Positions 15,155-22,821 of a stretch of DNA of 51,921 bases are shown one piece after another. The DNA lies in contig CAIXBR010000028.1 in the NCBI GenBank assembly GCA_903917735.1, positions 1-51,921 on the forward strand, written 5' to 3'. The notes under the pieces were generated by a model, which ran no database searches, was not told the DNA's origin, and saw only the letters and a program-made list of their open reading frames with translations. Source of the DNA: an uncultured Elusimicrobia bacterium (GTDB taxonomy: Bacteria; Elusimicrobiota; Elusimicrobia; Elusimicrobiales; UBA9959). A program made the position numbers and the translations under genes. Within the stretch, counting starts at the first letter, position 1, and every line of letters begins with the position of its first letter.

Positions 15155-16219
15155 TTATTGTACCGGTGCCGCCGAGCGGACGGCCCAGCGCAGCTTGGCG
15201 CAGGCGGAGCGCGGGTTGGAGCGGCGCTCCTGGGGGGAAGGGCGCGCGGGGGTGGAGGCCACGGAAGAATAGACGCCGGTCTCCTCGCCGCGGGCGAAGG
15301 CCTTTTTTACCCTGCGGTCCTCTCCGGAGTGGAAGGAAAGGATGGCCACGCGGCCGCCGGGTTTTAGGTACCAGGGCAGGATGTCAAGGAAGCGGTCGAG
15401 GACGCTAAGTTCTTCGTTGGCGCCTATACGCAGCGCCATGAAGGTGCGCTGCAGGGATTTCTTGATAATATCTTCGCCCAACTTGGCATGGGCTTTCTTC
15501 AGTCCGTCGCGCACGGTTTTGGCCAGCTGGCCCGTGGTGGCCACCGGCACGGGGCTCTCTTTGATAGCCCGGGCTATGGTCAGCGCGTGGGGTTCGTCCG
15601 CATAGTCAAAAAGCATCTTTTCCAGCGCTTCGGCGCTAAGGGCTTTCAGCATTTCCGAAGCGGGTCTGCCGCGCTCGGGGTTAAGCCGCAGGTCCAGCGG
15701 GCCGTCAGCTTTATAGGTGAAGCCGCGTTCCGGGTTGTCCAGCTGCATGGAGGACACGCCCAGGTCCGCCAGCACACAGTCGAAGCCGCCGCCGGCCTCT
15801 GGCGCCAGGCCGGCTATGCCGGCAAAATTCATCTTCCTTATTATAAGCGCGTCCGGGCCGAAACCAAGCGCGCGCAGGCGGGCCTCGGTTTTCGGCAGTT
15901 CTACCGGGTCCACGTCCACGGCGAAAAGCTTTCCGCCCGGCAGCAGCCTGGGCAGCAGCTTCTGGGTATGGCCGCCGTAGCCCAGCGTGGCGTCCAGGCA
16001 GACCTCGCCCGGCTTGGGGTCCAGGATCTTAAGGATCTCGTCCACGCAAATGGGCCTGTGCGTGCCCACAGGGGTCTGGCCCTTGGAGATTATGTGTTCC
16101 ACCTGGGCCGCGTATTTATCCGGGTCCAGTTCCTTGTACTTCTCCGAGAAGCTGCGGGGGTGTGTGCCGCTGTAGCGTATGCGGCGCTTGTGCGGTTTAG
16201 GCGCTTCTGGAGTTTCCAT
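15155..16219 (-). CDS. rsmH: RsmH-like 16S rRNA (cytosine1402-N4)-methyltransferase
   Basis: A SAM methyltransferase of 354 residues. It shows the MraW/RsmH hallmarks GTHRPICVDEIL (about 53-64), LDATLGYGGHTQ, FDCVLADLGVSSMQLD, ERGFTYKADGPLDLR, and ILSFHSGEDRRVKKAF with PSPQERRSNPRS near the end. Canonical RsmH is about 310 residues. The extra N-terminal ~45 residues (RRIRYSGTHPRSFSEKYKEL) and the LADLG variant mark the divergent subfamily seen as a second paralogue in some clostridia. It is not in a dcw cell-division cluster. Whether it modifies C1402 or another site is therefore open. A terminator separates it from the SWIB gene upstream. Confidence 0.85.
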   Translation of the reverse strand: METPEAPKPHKRRIRYSGTHPRSFSEKYKELDPDKYAAQVEHIISKGQTPVGTHRPICVDEILKILDPKPGEVCLDATLGYGGHTQKLLPRLLPGGKLFAVDVDPVELPKTEARLRALGFGPDALIIRKMNFAGIAGLAPEAGGGFDCVLADLGVSSMQLDNPERGFTYKADGPLDLRLNPERGRPASEMLKALSAEALEKMLFDYADEPHALTIARAIKESPVPVATTGQLAKTVRDGLKKAHAKLGEDIIKKSLQRTFMALRIGANEELSVLDRFLDILPWYLKPGGRVAILSFHSGEDRRVKKAFARGEETGVYSSVASTPARPSPQERRSNPRSACAKLRWAVRSAAPVQ

Positions 16220-16230
16220 AATCGTGTAAA

Positions 16231-16260
16231 AAGGGCCTCCCGGGTTAACGGGAAGCCCTT
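16231..16260 (-). terminator. Terminator of the SWIB gene
   Basis: AAGGGC (16231-16236) pairs with GCCCTT (16255-16260), and an inner CCCG/CGGG extends the stem after a 2-nt mismatch. On the minus strand it is followed by TTTTT. It sits between the SWIB stop codon and the rsmH start. Confidence 0.75.
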
Positions 16261-16278
16261 AATTGCAGCGGGAACGGC

Positions 16279-16524
16279 TTATTTCACGTGCTTGGAGATG
16301 ATGCCGGCCAGTTCGAACATGGTGACCTGGGGCTTTCCGAAGAGCTTCAGCAGCTTTTCGTCGCCGTTGATGTTGCGCTTGTTGACCTTGTCCTGAAGGC
16401 CCTTCGCCTTTATGTAGTCCCACATCTTCTTGATTATCTCGGTCCGGGGAATGGGGGCGCTGCCCACCACCGCCGCCAGGTCCGCGTCCGGCTGCACAGG
16501 TTTCATGAATTTAGCGTTTGCCAT
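16279..16524 (-). CDS. SWIB/MDM2-domain protein
   Basis: The 81 residues are nearly all one SWIB domain: PVQPDADLAAVVGSAPIPRT (9-28), then IIKKMWDYIKAKGLQD, and a C-terminal LLKLFGKPQVTMFELAGIISKHVK-type segment. SWIB domains belong to eukaryotic chromatin remodellers, and stand-alone versions occur in chlamydiae and other bacteria with no settled function. DNA or nucleoid binding is plausible but unproven. A clear ribosome binding site (GGAGAAACAC before the ATG) supports the start. The gene has its own terminator and is divergent from the FkbM gene. Confidence 0.9.
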   Translation of the reverse strand: MANAKFMKPVQPDADLAAVVGSAPIPRTEIIKKMWDYIKAKGLQDKVNKRNINGDEKLLKLFGKPQVTMFELAGIISKHVK

Positions 16525-16651
16525 AGTGTTTCTCCTTAAACTTACCGCGATCGTTGTTTGGTTGAAAAGCGGGTATGCCTAGATACTAGCAAAAAATGGG
16601 AGTAGAGAAGCAATACCACCGTCCAACTCAAAAAGGGTTATAATTGTTTTT

Positions 16652-17506
16652 ATGAAGCCAATAAAGGACAGGCATGGGCGCGGGCTGGCCATAGCTCTGT
16701 ATGGCGCTGACGGCGAAATCCTGCGGCTGGACGCCGCCAGGCTGGAGGCCGCCCTGCGCCTGAAGCGGGCCCTGCCGGGCAAGCCTGTTCTTTGCGCGCG
16801 CGCGCTTGAAAAACTCTTCGGCTTGGTCCCGGTCCGGCTTGAAGTCGGCCTCTGGAACGGGAAAAAAATATCTTTCCATGTGTCCGCAGACCTCGGGAAT
16901 TTCATAAACGACATAGACTGCCTCATAGTGCGCGACCAGTACAATGCGGCCAAGGTGAAAGGCGGGCTAGTGGCCGACGCCGGGGCTAATATAGGTGTTT
17001 TTTCGCTTTACGCCAGGGCCCTCGGGGCGAAAAAAGTATACGCCTACGAGCCAGTAAAGGAAACTTTCGAATTATTGAAGGCCAATCTGGTCCTTAACCG
17101 CGCCGGCGCGGCCATTAAGGCGGTCAACATAGCCCTGGGGAAGGAAAAAGGCCAGGCCGAAATACAGTTCAACACCCGCGGCGAAGGCTCGGCCATGATA
17201 AAGGGGGCCGGCGTGGAGGTTAACCGCGCCGTAGTTTACTCCGGGCGGCGCTTTGTCCCCGTGGCCCCGCTGGACTCGCTGGTGAAAGGCCGGCTGGATT
17301 TCATAAAGATGGATGTGGAAGGTTATGAGGCGAACGTGCTGCTGGGGGCGGCCGGGCTAATACGCAAGTACAAGCCTGTATTGTCTTTTTCCGCCTATCA
17401 CCGCAAAGCCGACAAGAAAGAACTTCCTAAGACGGTGGCTGTCATCAGGCCGGATTACGCCATAACCCTGAACACTTTTGCCGAGCATGACTTCTACTGC
17501 GATTAG
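16652..17506 (+). CDS. FkbM-family methyltransferase
   Basis: The 284-residue protein has an N-terminal ~85-residue extension and an FkbM (Methyltransf_21) SAM domain: VADAGANIGVFSLYA (about 108-122), VYAYEPVKETFELLKANL, a middle region with SAMIKG, and FIKMDVEGYEANVL near the end. FkbM proteins O-methylate sugars or polyketides, and here the substrate is probably a surface glycan (inferred). Its last 20 nt overlap the start of the penicillin-binding protein gene, suggesting coupling in one transcript. Confidence 0.85.
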   Translation: MKPIKDRHGRGLAIALYGADGEILRLDAARLEAALRLKRALPGKPVLCARALEKLFGLVPVRLEVGLWNGKKISFHVSADLGNFINDIDCLIVRDQYNAAKVKGGLVADAGANIGVFSLYARALGAKKVYAYEPVKETFELLKANLVLNRAGAAIKAVNIALGKEKGQAEIQFNTRGEGSAMIKGAGVEVNRAVVYSGRRFVPVAPLDSLVKGRLDFIKMDVEGYEANVLLGAAGLIRKYKPVLSFSAYHRKADKKELPKTVAVIRPDYAITLNTFAEHDFYCD

Positions 17507-19637
17507 CCGCTGTTTAGCCTTTATCTTTTTTGCCGCGGCGCTTCAGCCGGCCGCGGCTGCCGTAATTGACGCGCCTAAGGCTTCCACGCTGGTGACCGAC
17601 CGCTTCGGCCGCCCGCTGCGCTCCTACTTGGACGGGGCCGCCGCTTCCTCCTGCGTTCCTCTGAAACTCTCAGAAATTTCCCCCTGGCTGGTGCTAGCCA
17701 CCGTGGCCGCCGAGGACAAGCGCTTCTTCGCACATCCCGGGGTGGACTTCCGCTCCGTGACGCGCGCTTTTCTGCAGAACTCCAAGCGCGGGCATACGGT
17801 CTCGGGCGCCTCTACCATAACCCAGCAGCTGGCCCGCGCGCTGGAGCCGCACCCCCGCACCATGCTGGGCAAGCTTTCGGAAATGTTCTCCGCCATGCGG
17901 CTGGAGGCCGGCCACAGCAAGGAGGAGATCCTGGAGGCCTACTTCAACGGGGTTTCCTACGGGGCGCTTATCACCGGGGCGGGAGCGGCCTCGCTGGATT
18001 ATTTCGGCCAGCCCGCGCGTGACCTGAGTCCGGCACAGGCGGCGCTTTTGGCGGGCATCCCCAAATCGCCGGTGAATTACGACCCGCGCAAGAACCCGCT
18101 GGCCGCCGCCGAGCGCCAGCGCCTGATCCTGCGCCGCATGCTGGACCTGGGCCTGCTGGACGCGGAGACCTACCGCCTGGCCCTGGCCGAGAAGACGGGG
18201 GCCAGGGAAAAAGAGAAATATTTCGACGCGCCGCAGTTCTCGGACTACGTGCTGCGGCATTCGGCGCGCAGTGGGGGGACTATAACCACCACTCTGGACG
18301 GCCGCGTGCAGGAGGCGGCCGCCCAGGCGCTTAAAAATCACCTGACGGAACTGCGCTACCGCAACAACATCAAGAACGGCGCTGTGGTTGTGCTGGACAA
18401 CGCCACCGGCGCCATCCTGGCCTGGGTGGGATCGAGCGATTTCTTTGACACCGTCAACGGCGGCCAGGTGGACGGGGTTAGGGCCCCGCGCCAGCCGGGT
18501 TCGTCCCTGAAGCCCTTCCTGTACGCGCTGGCGCTTTCTAAAGGCGCGCGGGCCTCCGACCTGGTGGACGACTCCCCGCTTTACGTGCCGGGCGGCCACG
18601 CCCCGGAGAACTACGACAAGACCTACCACGGGAAGGTGCGCCTGAGGGAGGCTCTGGCCTGTTCGTACAACGTGCCGGCGGTGCGCCTGGCGCAGAAGGT
18701 GGGCGTGCCGGCCTTGCTGTCCAAGCTAAGGGATTTCGGCTTCGCCTCGCTGGAAAAGCCCGCCGAGTTCTACGGCGAGGGCCTGGCGTTAGGGAACGGC
18801 GAAGTGACGCTGCTGGAGCTTACGAACGGTTACGCCACGCTGGCGCGCGGCGGCGTGTGGCTGCCGGCGCGCTTCGACGAAAGCGGCGCGGCTCCGGCCC
18901 GCAGGGCCATGGGCCGGGGGGAGGCGTACATCGTTTCCTCCATGCTTTCGGACAACACGGCGAGGGCGCCTGCCTTCGGCGTGAACTCCGCTTTCAACCT
19001 GCCCTTCGACTTGGCCGCCAAGACCGGCACCACCAAGGATTACCGCGACAACTGGGCCGTGGGCTTCACCCCGGAATGGACCGTGGGCGTGTGGGTGGGT
19101 AATTTCGACGGCGCGCCCATGCGCAAGGTCTCCGGCATAACCGGGGCCGCCCCGGTGCTGAAAGAGGTGGCGTTGACACTGGAAAAGCTTTACGGCTCCA
19201 CCCCGTTCAAGCGTCCCGCCGGCATAAAGACCGTCCGCGTCTGCCCGCTGTCCGGCCAGCTCCCGTCGGCTTTCTGTCCCTCTACGATGGAGGAAGTTTA
19301 TACCGCGGTCAACCTGCCTTCAGGCCAGTGCGCCCTGCACGGCCCCCCGGCTTCATCCTCGCCAGCGGCGAAGCCGGAAAAACTTGAAGTGGAATTCCCA
19401 AAGAACGGCGACATCTTCCGCATAGACCCCCAAACCCCCCGCGCCGCGCAGGCTCTTTTCTTTAAATCCTCAGCTCCGGGCGAAATAACCTGGACAGTGG
19501 ACGGGTCCTCTCTGCCCGAGCGCGGCATGAGCGTGTCCTGGCCCCTGTCCCCCGGCCGCCACCACATCTATTTCACCGCAGAAAAAGACGGCAAAACTAC
19601 AAAGTCCCGCGCCGTCGGCTTTACCGTTGTAAAATAA
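17487..19637 (+). CDS. pbpC: Penicillin-binding protein 1C (bifunctional murein synthase)
   Basis: A secreted-then-anchored enzyme of 716 residues that polymerises and cross-links peptidoglycan. It has an N-terminal hydrophobic signal anchor and a GT51 glycosyltransferase domain (EDKRFFAHPG near 74, STITQQLAR, NPAG-type loop). The transpeptidase domain has SSLK (about 339-342), SYN (about 391) and KTGTT (about 511). A C-terminal ~85-residue beta domain is typical of PBP1C. ATG 17487 is preferred over the in-frame TTG at 17478. The start overlaps the FkbM gene by 20 nt. No alpha-2-macroglobulin (yfhM) gene lies nearby, unlike in E. coli. Confidence 0.93.
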   Translation: MTSTAISRCLAFIFFAAALQPAAAAVIDAPKASTLVTDRFGRPLRSYLDGAAASSCVPLKLSEISPWLVLATVAAEDKRFFAHPGVDFRSVTRAFLQNSKRGHTVSGASTITQQLARALEPHPRTMLGKLSEMFSAMRLEAGHSKEEILEAYFNGVSYGALITGAGAASLDYFGQPARDLSPAQAALLAGIPKSPVNYDPRKNPLAAAERQRLILRRMLDLGLLDAETYRLALAEKTGAREKEKYFDAPQFSDYVLRHSARSGGTITTTLDGRVQEAAAQALKNHLTELRYRNNIKNGAVVVLDNATGAILAWVGSSDFFDTVNGGQVDGVRAPRQPGSSLKPFLYALALSKGARASDLVDDSPLYVPGGHAPENYDKTYHGKVRLREALACSYNVPAVRLAQKVGVPALLSKLRDFGFASLEKPAEFYGEGLALGNGEVTLLELTNGYATLARGGVWLPARFDESGAAPARRAMGRGEAYIVSSMLSDNTARAPAFGVNSAFNLPFDLAAKTGTTKDYRDNWAVGFTPEWTVGVWVGNFDGAPMRKVSGITGAAPVLKEVALTLEKLYGSTPFKRPAGIKTVRVCPLSGQLPSAFCPSTMEEVYTAVNLPSGQCALHGPPASSSPAAKPEKLEVEFPKNGDIFRIDPQTPRAAQALFFKSSAPGEITWTVDGSSLPERGMSVSWPLSPGRHHIYFTAEKDGKTTKSRAVGFTVVK

Positions 19638-19859
19638 TGTTCTGATCGGGCAGCCCTCCGCCTAATCCCTTCCTGCAACCCTGATAAGATAATCCATTTG
19701 ATAGAATACTCTTGCCGGGATACGGGGCAAATTTTCAATAATCAATAGTTGTCTGCGTCCCCCTATCTAACTCGGGAAACTTGGCGGCAAGAGCGGGCAT
19801 TACGACAAAAGTTGCGATTGAACTAAAAACTCGCCGGGCAGGCTGGAGGGATACTCATC

Positions 19860-20588
19860 ATGAAAGGACTATTATTGCTGGCGGCGCTGCTGCTTCTCAC
19901 CGGGGCGGCGCGAGCGCAGGACGCGGCGCTTGAAAAGATAATACAGGACAGCGGCGCCGGAGCCAAGACCGATTGGAAAACCGGCTTCAACGGACAGATT
20001 CCGCTGGAAGCCATCGTCAAGGCCGTGCAGGAGTCGAAGAGCGGCGTTGGGGCGGAGATTGGGGGCAGCGATGCCGACTACGAAACCGCCTCTCAACTCA
20101 TCTCCAGCCTCTCCAACTGCACCAACAGCAGCTGCGAGATAAAAGGCAATGACAAGTTCCTCGGGCGGGGACTTAAACTTGACGCCGCTATAAATATGGT
20201 GCAGCCCGGAGATGACAAGGGCCTGAAGATAGACCTGAAGCTGATAGACGCGGTCAGCGGCAAAGTGCTCAAATCCATGTCCGAGCCTTTCGACCCGTCC
20301 AGTAAGGATTCGCTGAACGCCGCCTCCATGACGGCCGCGAAGAACCTGCTGGCGGGCAAGGACGAAGAGACGGCCGCCGCGCGCCAGGGCGCCGCCGCGG
20401 ATGAAGAAGAAGACGACGCCCTGTACAAGAAACTCTTTGCGGCCGGCATGCGCGCGTACAAGGGCCAGCAGTACTCTAAGGCCGCCAGGAACTTCCAGGG
20501 CGCCCTGGACCTTGCGGAAACGCCGCAGGCCAAGAAGATGCTGGCCGAGTCACGCCGGAAAATGAAGGCGGAGAAAAAGACGAAATAG
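19860..20588 (+). CDS. Exported hypothetical protein with C-terminal TPR-like segment
   Basis: The 242 residues begin with a clear signal peptide (LLLLAALLLLTGAARA), with a probable cut after residue 20 at ARA-QD. A central region holds SNCTNSSCEIKGN with two Cys that could form a disulfide. The rest is Ala/Lys/Asp-rich. An acidic linker (DEEEDD) is followed by a helical repeat (FAAGMRAYKGQQYSKAARNF) that resembles one TPR unit. No enzyme motif is seen. It stands alone between a 222-bp gap and a REP-like element. It has no recognised family beyond the TPR similarity. Confidence 0.7.
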   Translation: MKGLLLLAALLLLTGAARAQDAALEKIIQDSGAGAKTDWKTGFNGQIPLEAIVKAVQESKSGVGAEIGGSDADYETASQLISSLSNCTNSSCEIKGNDKFLGRGLKLDAAINMVQPGDDKGLKIDLKLIDAVSGKVLKSMSEPFDPSSKDSLNAASMTAAKNLLAGKDEETAAARQGAAADEEEDDALYKKLFAAGMRAYKGQQYSKAARNFQGALDLAETPQAKKMLAESRRKMKAEKKTK

Positions 20589-20606
20589 GCGCCCTTGGGG
20601 GGGCGT

Positions 20607-20688
20607 AGGGGACGCTGGTGAATTGTTTCCTGTTCCCCACAGCCTGTGGCGCCAGCTGAAATTAGGAATCAAGTCAACAGCGTCCCCT
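20607..20688. repeat. REP-like palindromic element (82 bp)
   Basis: AGGGGACGCTG (20607-20617) is repeated inverted at 20678-20688 (CAGCGTCCCCT). The pairing continues inward imperfectly (TTGTTTCCT with AGGAATCAA) to make arms of about 27 nt. A further AGGGGACGCTG, with a different continuation, lies at 21790-21800. Sequences built on GGGGACGCTG are typical of REP elements mobilised by Y1 (RAYT) transposases; that link is inferred. It lies between two plus-strand genes and may also act as a terminator. Confidence 0.65.
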
Positions 20689-20728
20689 CTCCCTATATAG
20701 GATCGTTTAAAGAATATCGATACGCACT

Positions 20729-21769
20729 ATGACAACGCCTGATACCGAAAACACAAGTCTGAAGGCGGCGCATTTGGAGATCAGCCGCCGCCTCTCCGGC
20801 CTGGATCTCCGATCCGTCTGGCCGGGGTTTCACCCGTTCCGTTTCGCCCTTTACGATGCCAGCCATGTATTCTTCGCGGGCTCCGAGATTCCTTGGGATG
20901 AACGCTTCATCGGGAATACTTCCATAAACTACAACGGGGAAAGAATCGCCATCTGGAACTTGCCTTCTCCGTATAGCGTGTTCGACGGGTTGTGCGCCTG
21001 CATTGTCCACGAAATGTTCCACGCGTACCAGGACGAAACAGGTCAGCTGCTGTTGCCTGACAAGATGTACGGGCCTTTCTATCCCCGCGAGTTCCGGAAT
21101 TTCAGTCTGAAACACCGCGAGGACTTTCTGCTTGCCTCGCTGGTGGAAAGGTTCGATCCCGCAGCCTGGCGGGAATTCAAAGCCATGCGGGCGGAACGCA
21201 TGAAACTTTATCCAGATGCGGTCGAGTATGAACTCAAAACTGAAGCGCTGGAGGGAACGGCTACCTACGTGGAATTGCAGGTACTCAAGAGAATAAATGC
21301 CGAGGCTTACGGTAAAAAAATGGCCAGGGCGCTAAATAACCTGCGCTCCCGGGAGAAAGTTTTTGATGTCCGCCTGCTCTCGTACGACTCCGGCGCCCTG
21401 ATAGCCGGCTTGCTGCGCGAAAACGGTCTTCCTCCAGTGGATTGGCGGGAAGAAAGTAAAACTGCTTTCACCGGATCGGCAGCGCTTCCAGACCTTGAAC
21501 AGGAATTTCAGGCGTATTTCGGCGGAATAGATAAAATGGTCCAGGAAGCGCTGTCACGCGCGGAGAAGATCGGCCCGGACAGGACGTCCCTCATCTGTTT
21601 CGACTCTTACAATGTGCGCTCCTCCGGAGACTATCTCTATCACCCGAATTTCATATCTATCGGCAGCAGCGAAAAAGACCAAAAGTTCCTGATGGGCCCG
21701 CACATTACGAAGATGAAAGATCGTACTGCGGAGATCCAGGAAATCTGGCAAGTGCGCGTGCAGAAATAA
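20729..21769 (+). CDS. Putative HExxH zinc metallopeptidase
   Basis: The 346-residue protein has no signal peptide. It contains HEMFH (94-98) in a hydrophobic context (CACIVHEMFHAYQ). About 80 residues later comes TEALEGTATYVE (171-182), whose Glu175 could be the third zinc ligand as in gluzincins. I do not recognise a named peptidase family. Activity on proteins is an inference from the motif. It is bounded on both sides by GGGGACGCTG elements (20607-20688 and 21790), which hints at mobility. Ribosome binding sequence before the ATG is weak. Confidence 0.65.
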   Translation: MTTPDTENTSLKAAHLEISRRLSGLDLRSVWPGFHPFRFALYDASHVFFAGSEIPWDERFIGNTSINYNGERIAIWNLPSPYSVFDGLCACIVHEMFHAYQDETGQLLLPDKMYGPFYPREFRNFSLKHREDFLLASLVERFDPAAWREFKAMRAERMKLYPDAVEYELKTEALEGTATYVELQVLKRINAEAYGKKMARALNNLRSREKVFDVRLLSYDSGALIAGLLRENGLPPVDWREESKTAFTGSAALPDLEQEFQAYFGGIDKMVQEALSRAEKIGPDRTSLICFDSYNVRSSGDYLYHPNFISIGSSEKDQKFLMGPHITKMKDRTAEIQEIWQVRVQK

Positions 21770-21789
21770 CAGGTAAAATAACGGAGACG

Positions 21790-21815
21790 AGGGGACGCTG
21801 ATGATTGTGTGATTA
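21790..21815 (+). repeat. Half copy of the REP-like element
   Basis: AGGGGACGCTG at 21790-21800, followed by TGATTGTGTGATTA, matches the left arm of 20607-20688 but lacks an inverted partner nearby. It lies 21 nt after the HExxH gene. Confidence 0.5.
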
Positions 21816-21865
21816 TTTCTTCACGATGTGGTGCTGCTCGGTGCTAATAAGTGTAAGGGCTGAAT

Positions 21866-21894
21866 AAAACCCCCGGACAGAAACCGGGGGTTTT
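21866..21894. terminator. Bidirectional terminator downstream of lexA
   Basis: AAAACCCCCGG (21866-21876) pairs perfectly with CCGGGGGTTTT (21884-21894) around a 7-nt loop, with T-runs for both strands. It lies between the convergent HExxH gene and lexA. Confidence 0.85.
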
Positions 21895-21914
21895 GTTTGA
21901 ACCCGTGCCGCGGT

Positions 21915-22571
21915 TTATCTTTTGATCACGGCTACGGCTTTGCCGCTGATCAGGAAGTCGTCGTCGGGGTGGAGGTAGATGGGGTCGTAGTCGTAGGAAG
22001 AGTCAGCCTTCAGGATCACCTGGCCGTTCTTGCGGTCGTCGATGAAGCGCTTGATGGTGGCCTTGTTGTCTATGATGGCCAGCACTATGTCGTTGTTGAC
22101 CACTTCCTTCCTGTTGCTGTCGATGATCACGTAATCGCCGTCCTCTATCTTCTTGCCGGCTATCTCGGCGCGGTTCATGGAGGCGCCGTTGGTCTTTATC
22201 CCGTAAAGACCCGCCGGGGTGGAGCGGCCCAGCAGCCGCCCCGACACGCGCAGAAAGCCCTGAAAATTCTCCTCGGCGAAGATGGTGGCCGGCCCGCAGC
22301 TGGCCGTGCCTACTATAGGTATAGAGAACAGGGAGGAAGCGCTTTTCAGCAGGCCATTGGCCCAGCCGGGGATCAAAGAGGTCTTCTCCATCAAGCCCTT
22401 ATCGCGGTCGATAGTGAAAAAACCTTTTTTCTCGAGCTGCTGCAGATGGTGCTTTATCTTCTGCGGGGATTCGTCGGGCAGGCCTATGGCCCTGGCCATT
22501 TCGCGCAGGCTGACCTGGGCCAGATTTTGCTCTTTGGAAAGATGCAGGAGCTTCTCTTGTATAGGGTGCAT
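21915..22571 (-). CDS. lexA: LexA-type SOS repressor with Cys-Gly cleavage site
   Basis: The 218 residues form an N-terminal winged helix (about 1-70; SLREMARAIGLPDESPQKIKHH) and a C-terminal S24 self-cleavage domain. The scissile bond is Cys92-Gly93 (TASCGP), where E. coli LexA has Ala-Gly but UmuD has Cys-Gly. The dyad is Ser131 (TNGASMNR) and Lys174 (ATIKRF). RecA-stimulated autocleavage would release SOS genes; recA itself is 250 bp away on the other strand. The HTH is unlike the E. coli wHTH in detail, so its operator will differ. The start ATG lies 6 nt after a TATAAT, so the message may be leaderless. Confidence 0.9.
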   Translation of the reverse strand: MHPIQEKLLHLSKEQNLAQVSLREMARAIGLPDESPQKIKHHLQQLEKKGFFTIDRDKGLMEKTSLIPGWANGLLKSASSLFSIPIVGTASCGPATIFAEENFQGFLRVSGRLLGRSTPAGLYGIKTNGASMNRAEIAGKKIEDGDYVIIDSNRKEVVNNDIVLAIIDNKATIKRFIDDRKNGQVILKADSSYDYDPIYLHPDDDFLISGKAVAVIKR

Positions 22572-22577
22572 ATCCAG

Positions 22578-22586
22578 ATTATAGCA
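22578..22586 (-). promoter_or_regulatory. Extended -10 promoter of lexA
   Basis: On the minus strand TGC-TATAAT (22586 to 22578) is an extended -10 element. The predicted start point falls on or next to the lexA ATG at 22571, with no room for a ribosome binding site. No -35 resembling TTGACA is seen at the usual distance. Confidence 0.55.
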
Positions 22587-22620
22587 TACAATCCCGGTAA
22601 AGGCTATATCTCCTTAATAC

Positions 22621-22649
22621 TTGACAGAGGGGCCGGAATCTTCTATACT
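22621..22649 (+). promoter_or_regulatory. Sigma-70 promoter of recA
   Basis: TTGACA (22621-22626), a 17-nt spacer and TATACT (22644-22649), one base from consensus. The transcript would start near 22656, giving a leader of about 165 nt before recA. Confidence 0.85.
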
Positions 22650-22667
22650 AGCAGGGAAGCAAAGCGG

Positions 22668-22772
22668 GCCGCGGTTTTTGAAACGCGGCGAAAATGTTAA
22701 CATAATACATGAAAACGGGCCGTTGAAAAAATAAAAGTGCCGGTTTCAACCCGACACTACGCTGTCGGGTTG
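22668..22772 (+). promoter_or_regulatory. Hairpins in the recA leader
   Basis: GCCGCG (22668-22673) pairs with CGCGGC (22684-22689). A perfect 10-bp stem CAACCCGACA (22747-22756) / TGTCGGGTTG (22763-22772) follows with a 6-nt loop. Neither is followed by a T-run. The second palindrome could be an RNA hairpin or a DNA operator, for example for LexA; neither can be decided here. Confidence 0.5.
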
Positions 22773-22821
22773 GTGTTGTAGACTATTGAGGTAATAAAAA
22801 TTTAACGGAGGTTTTAAAACT

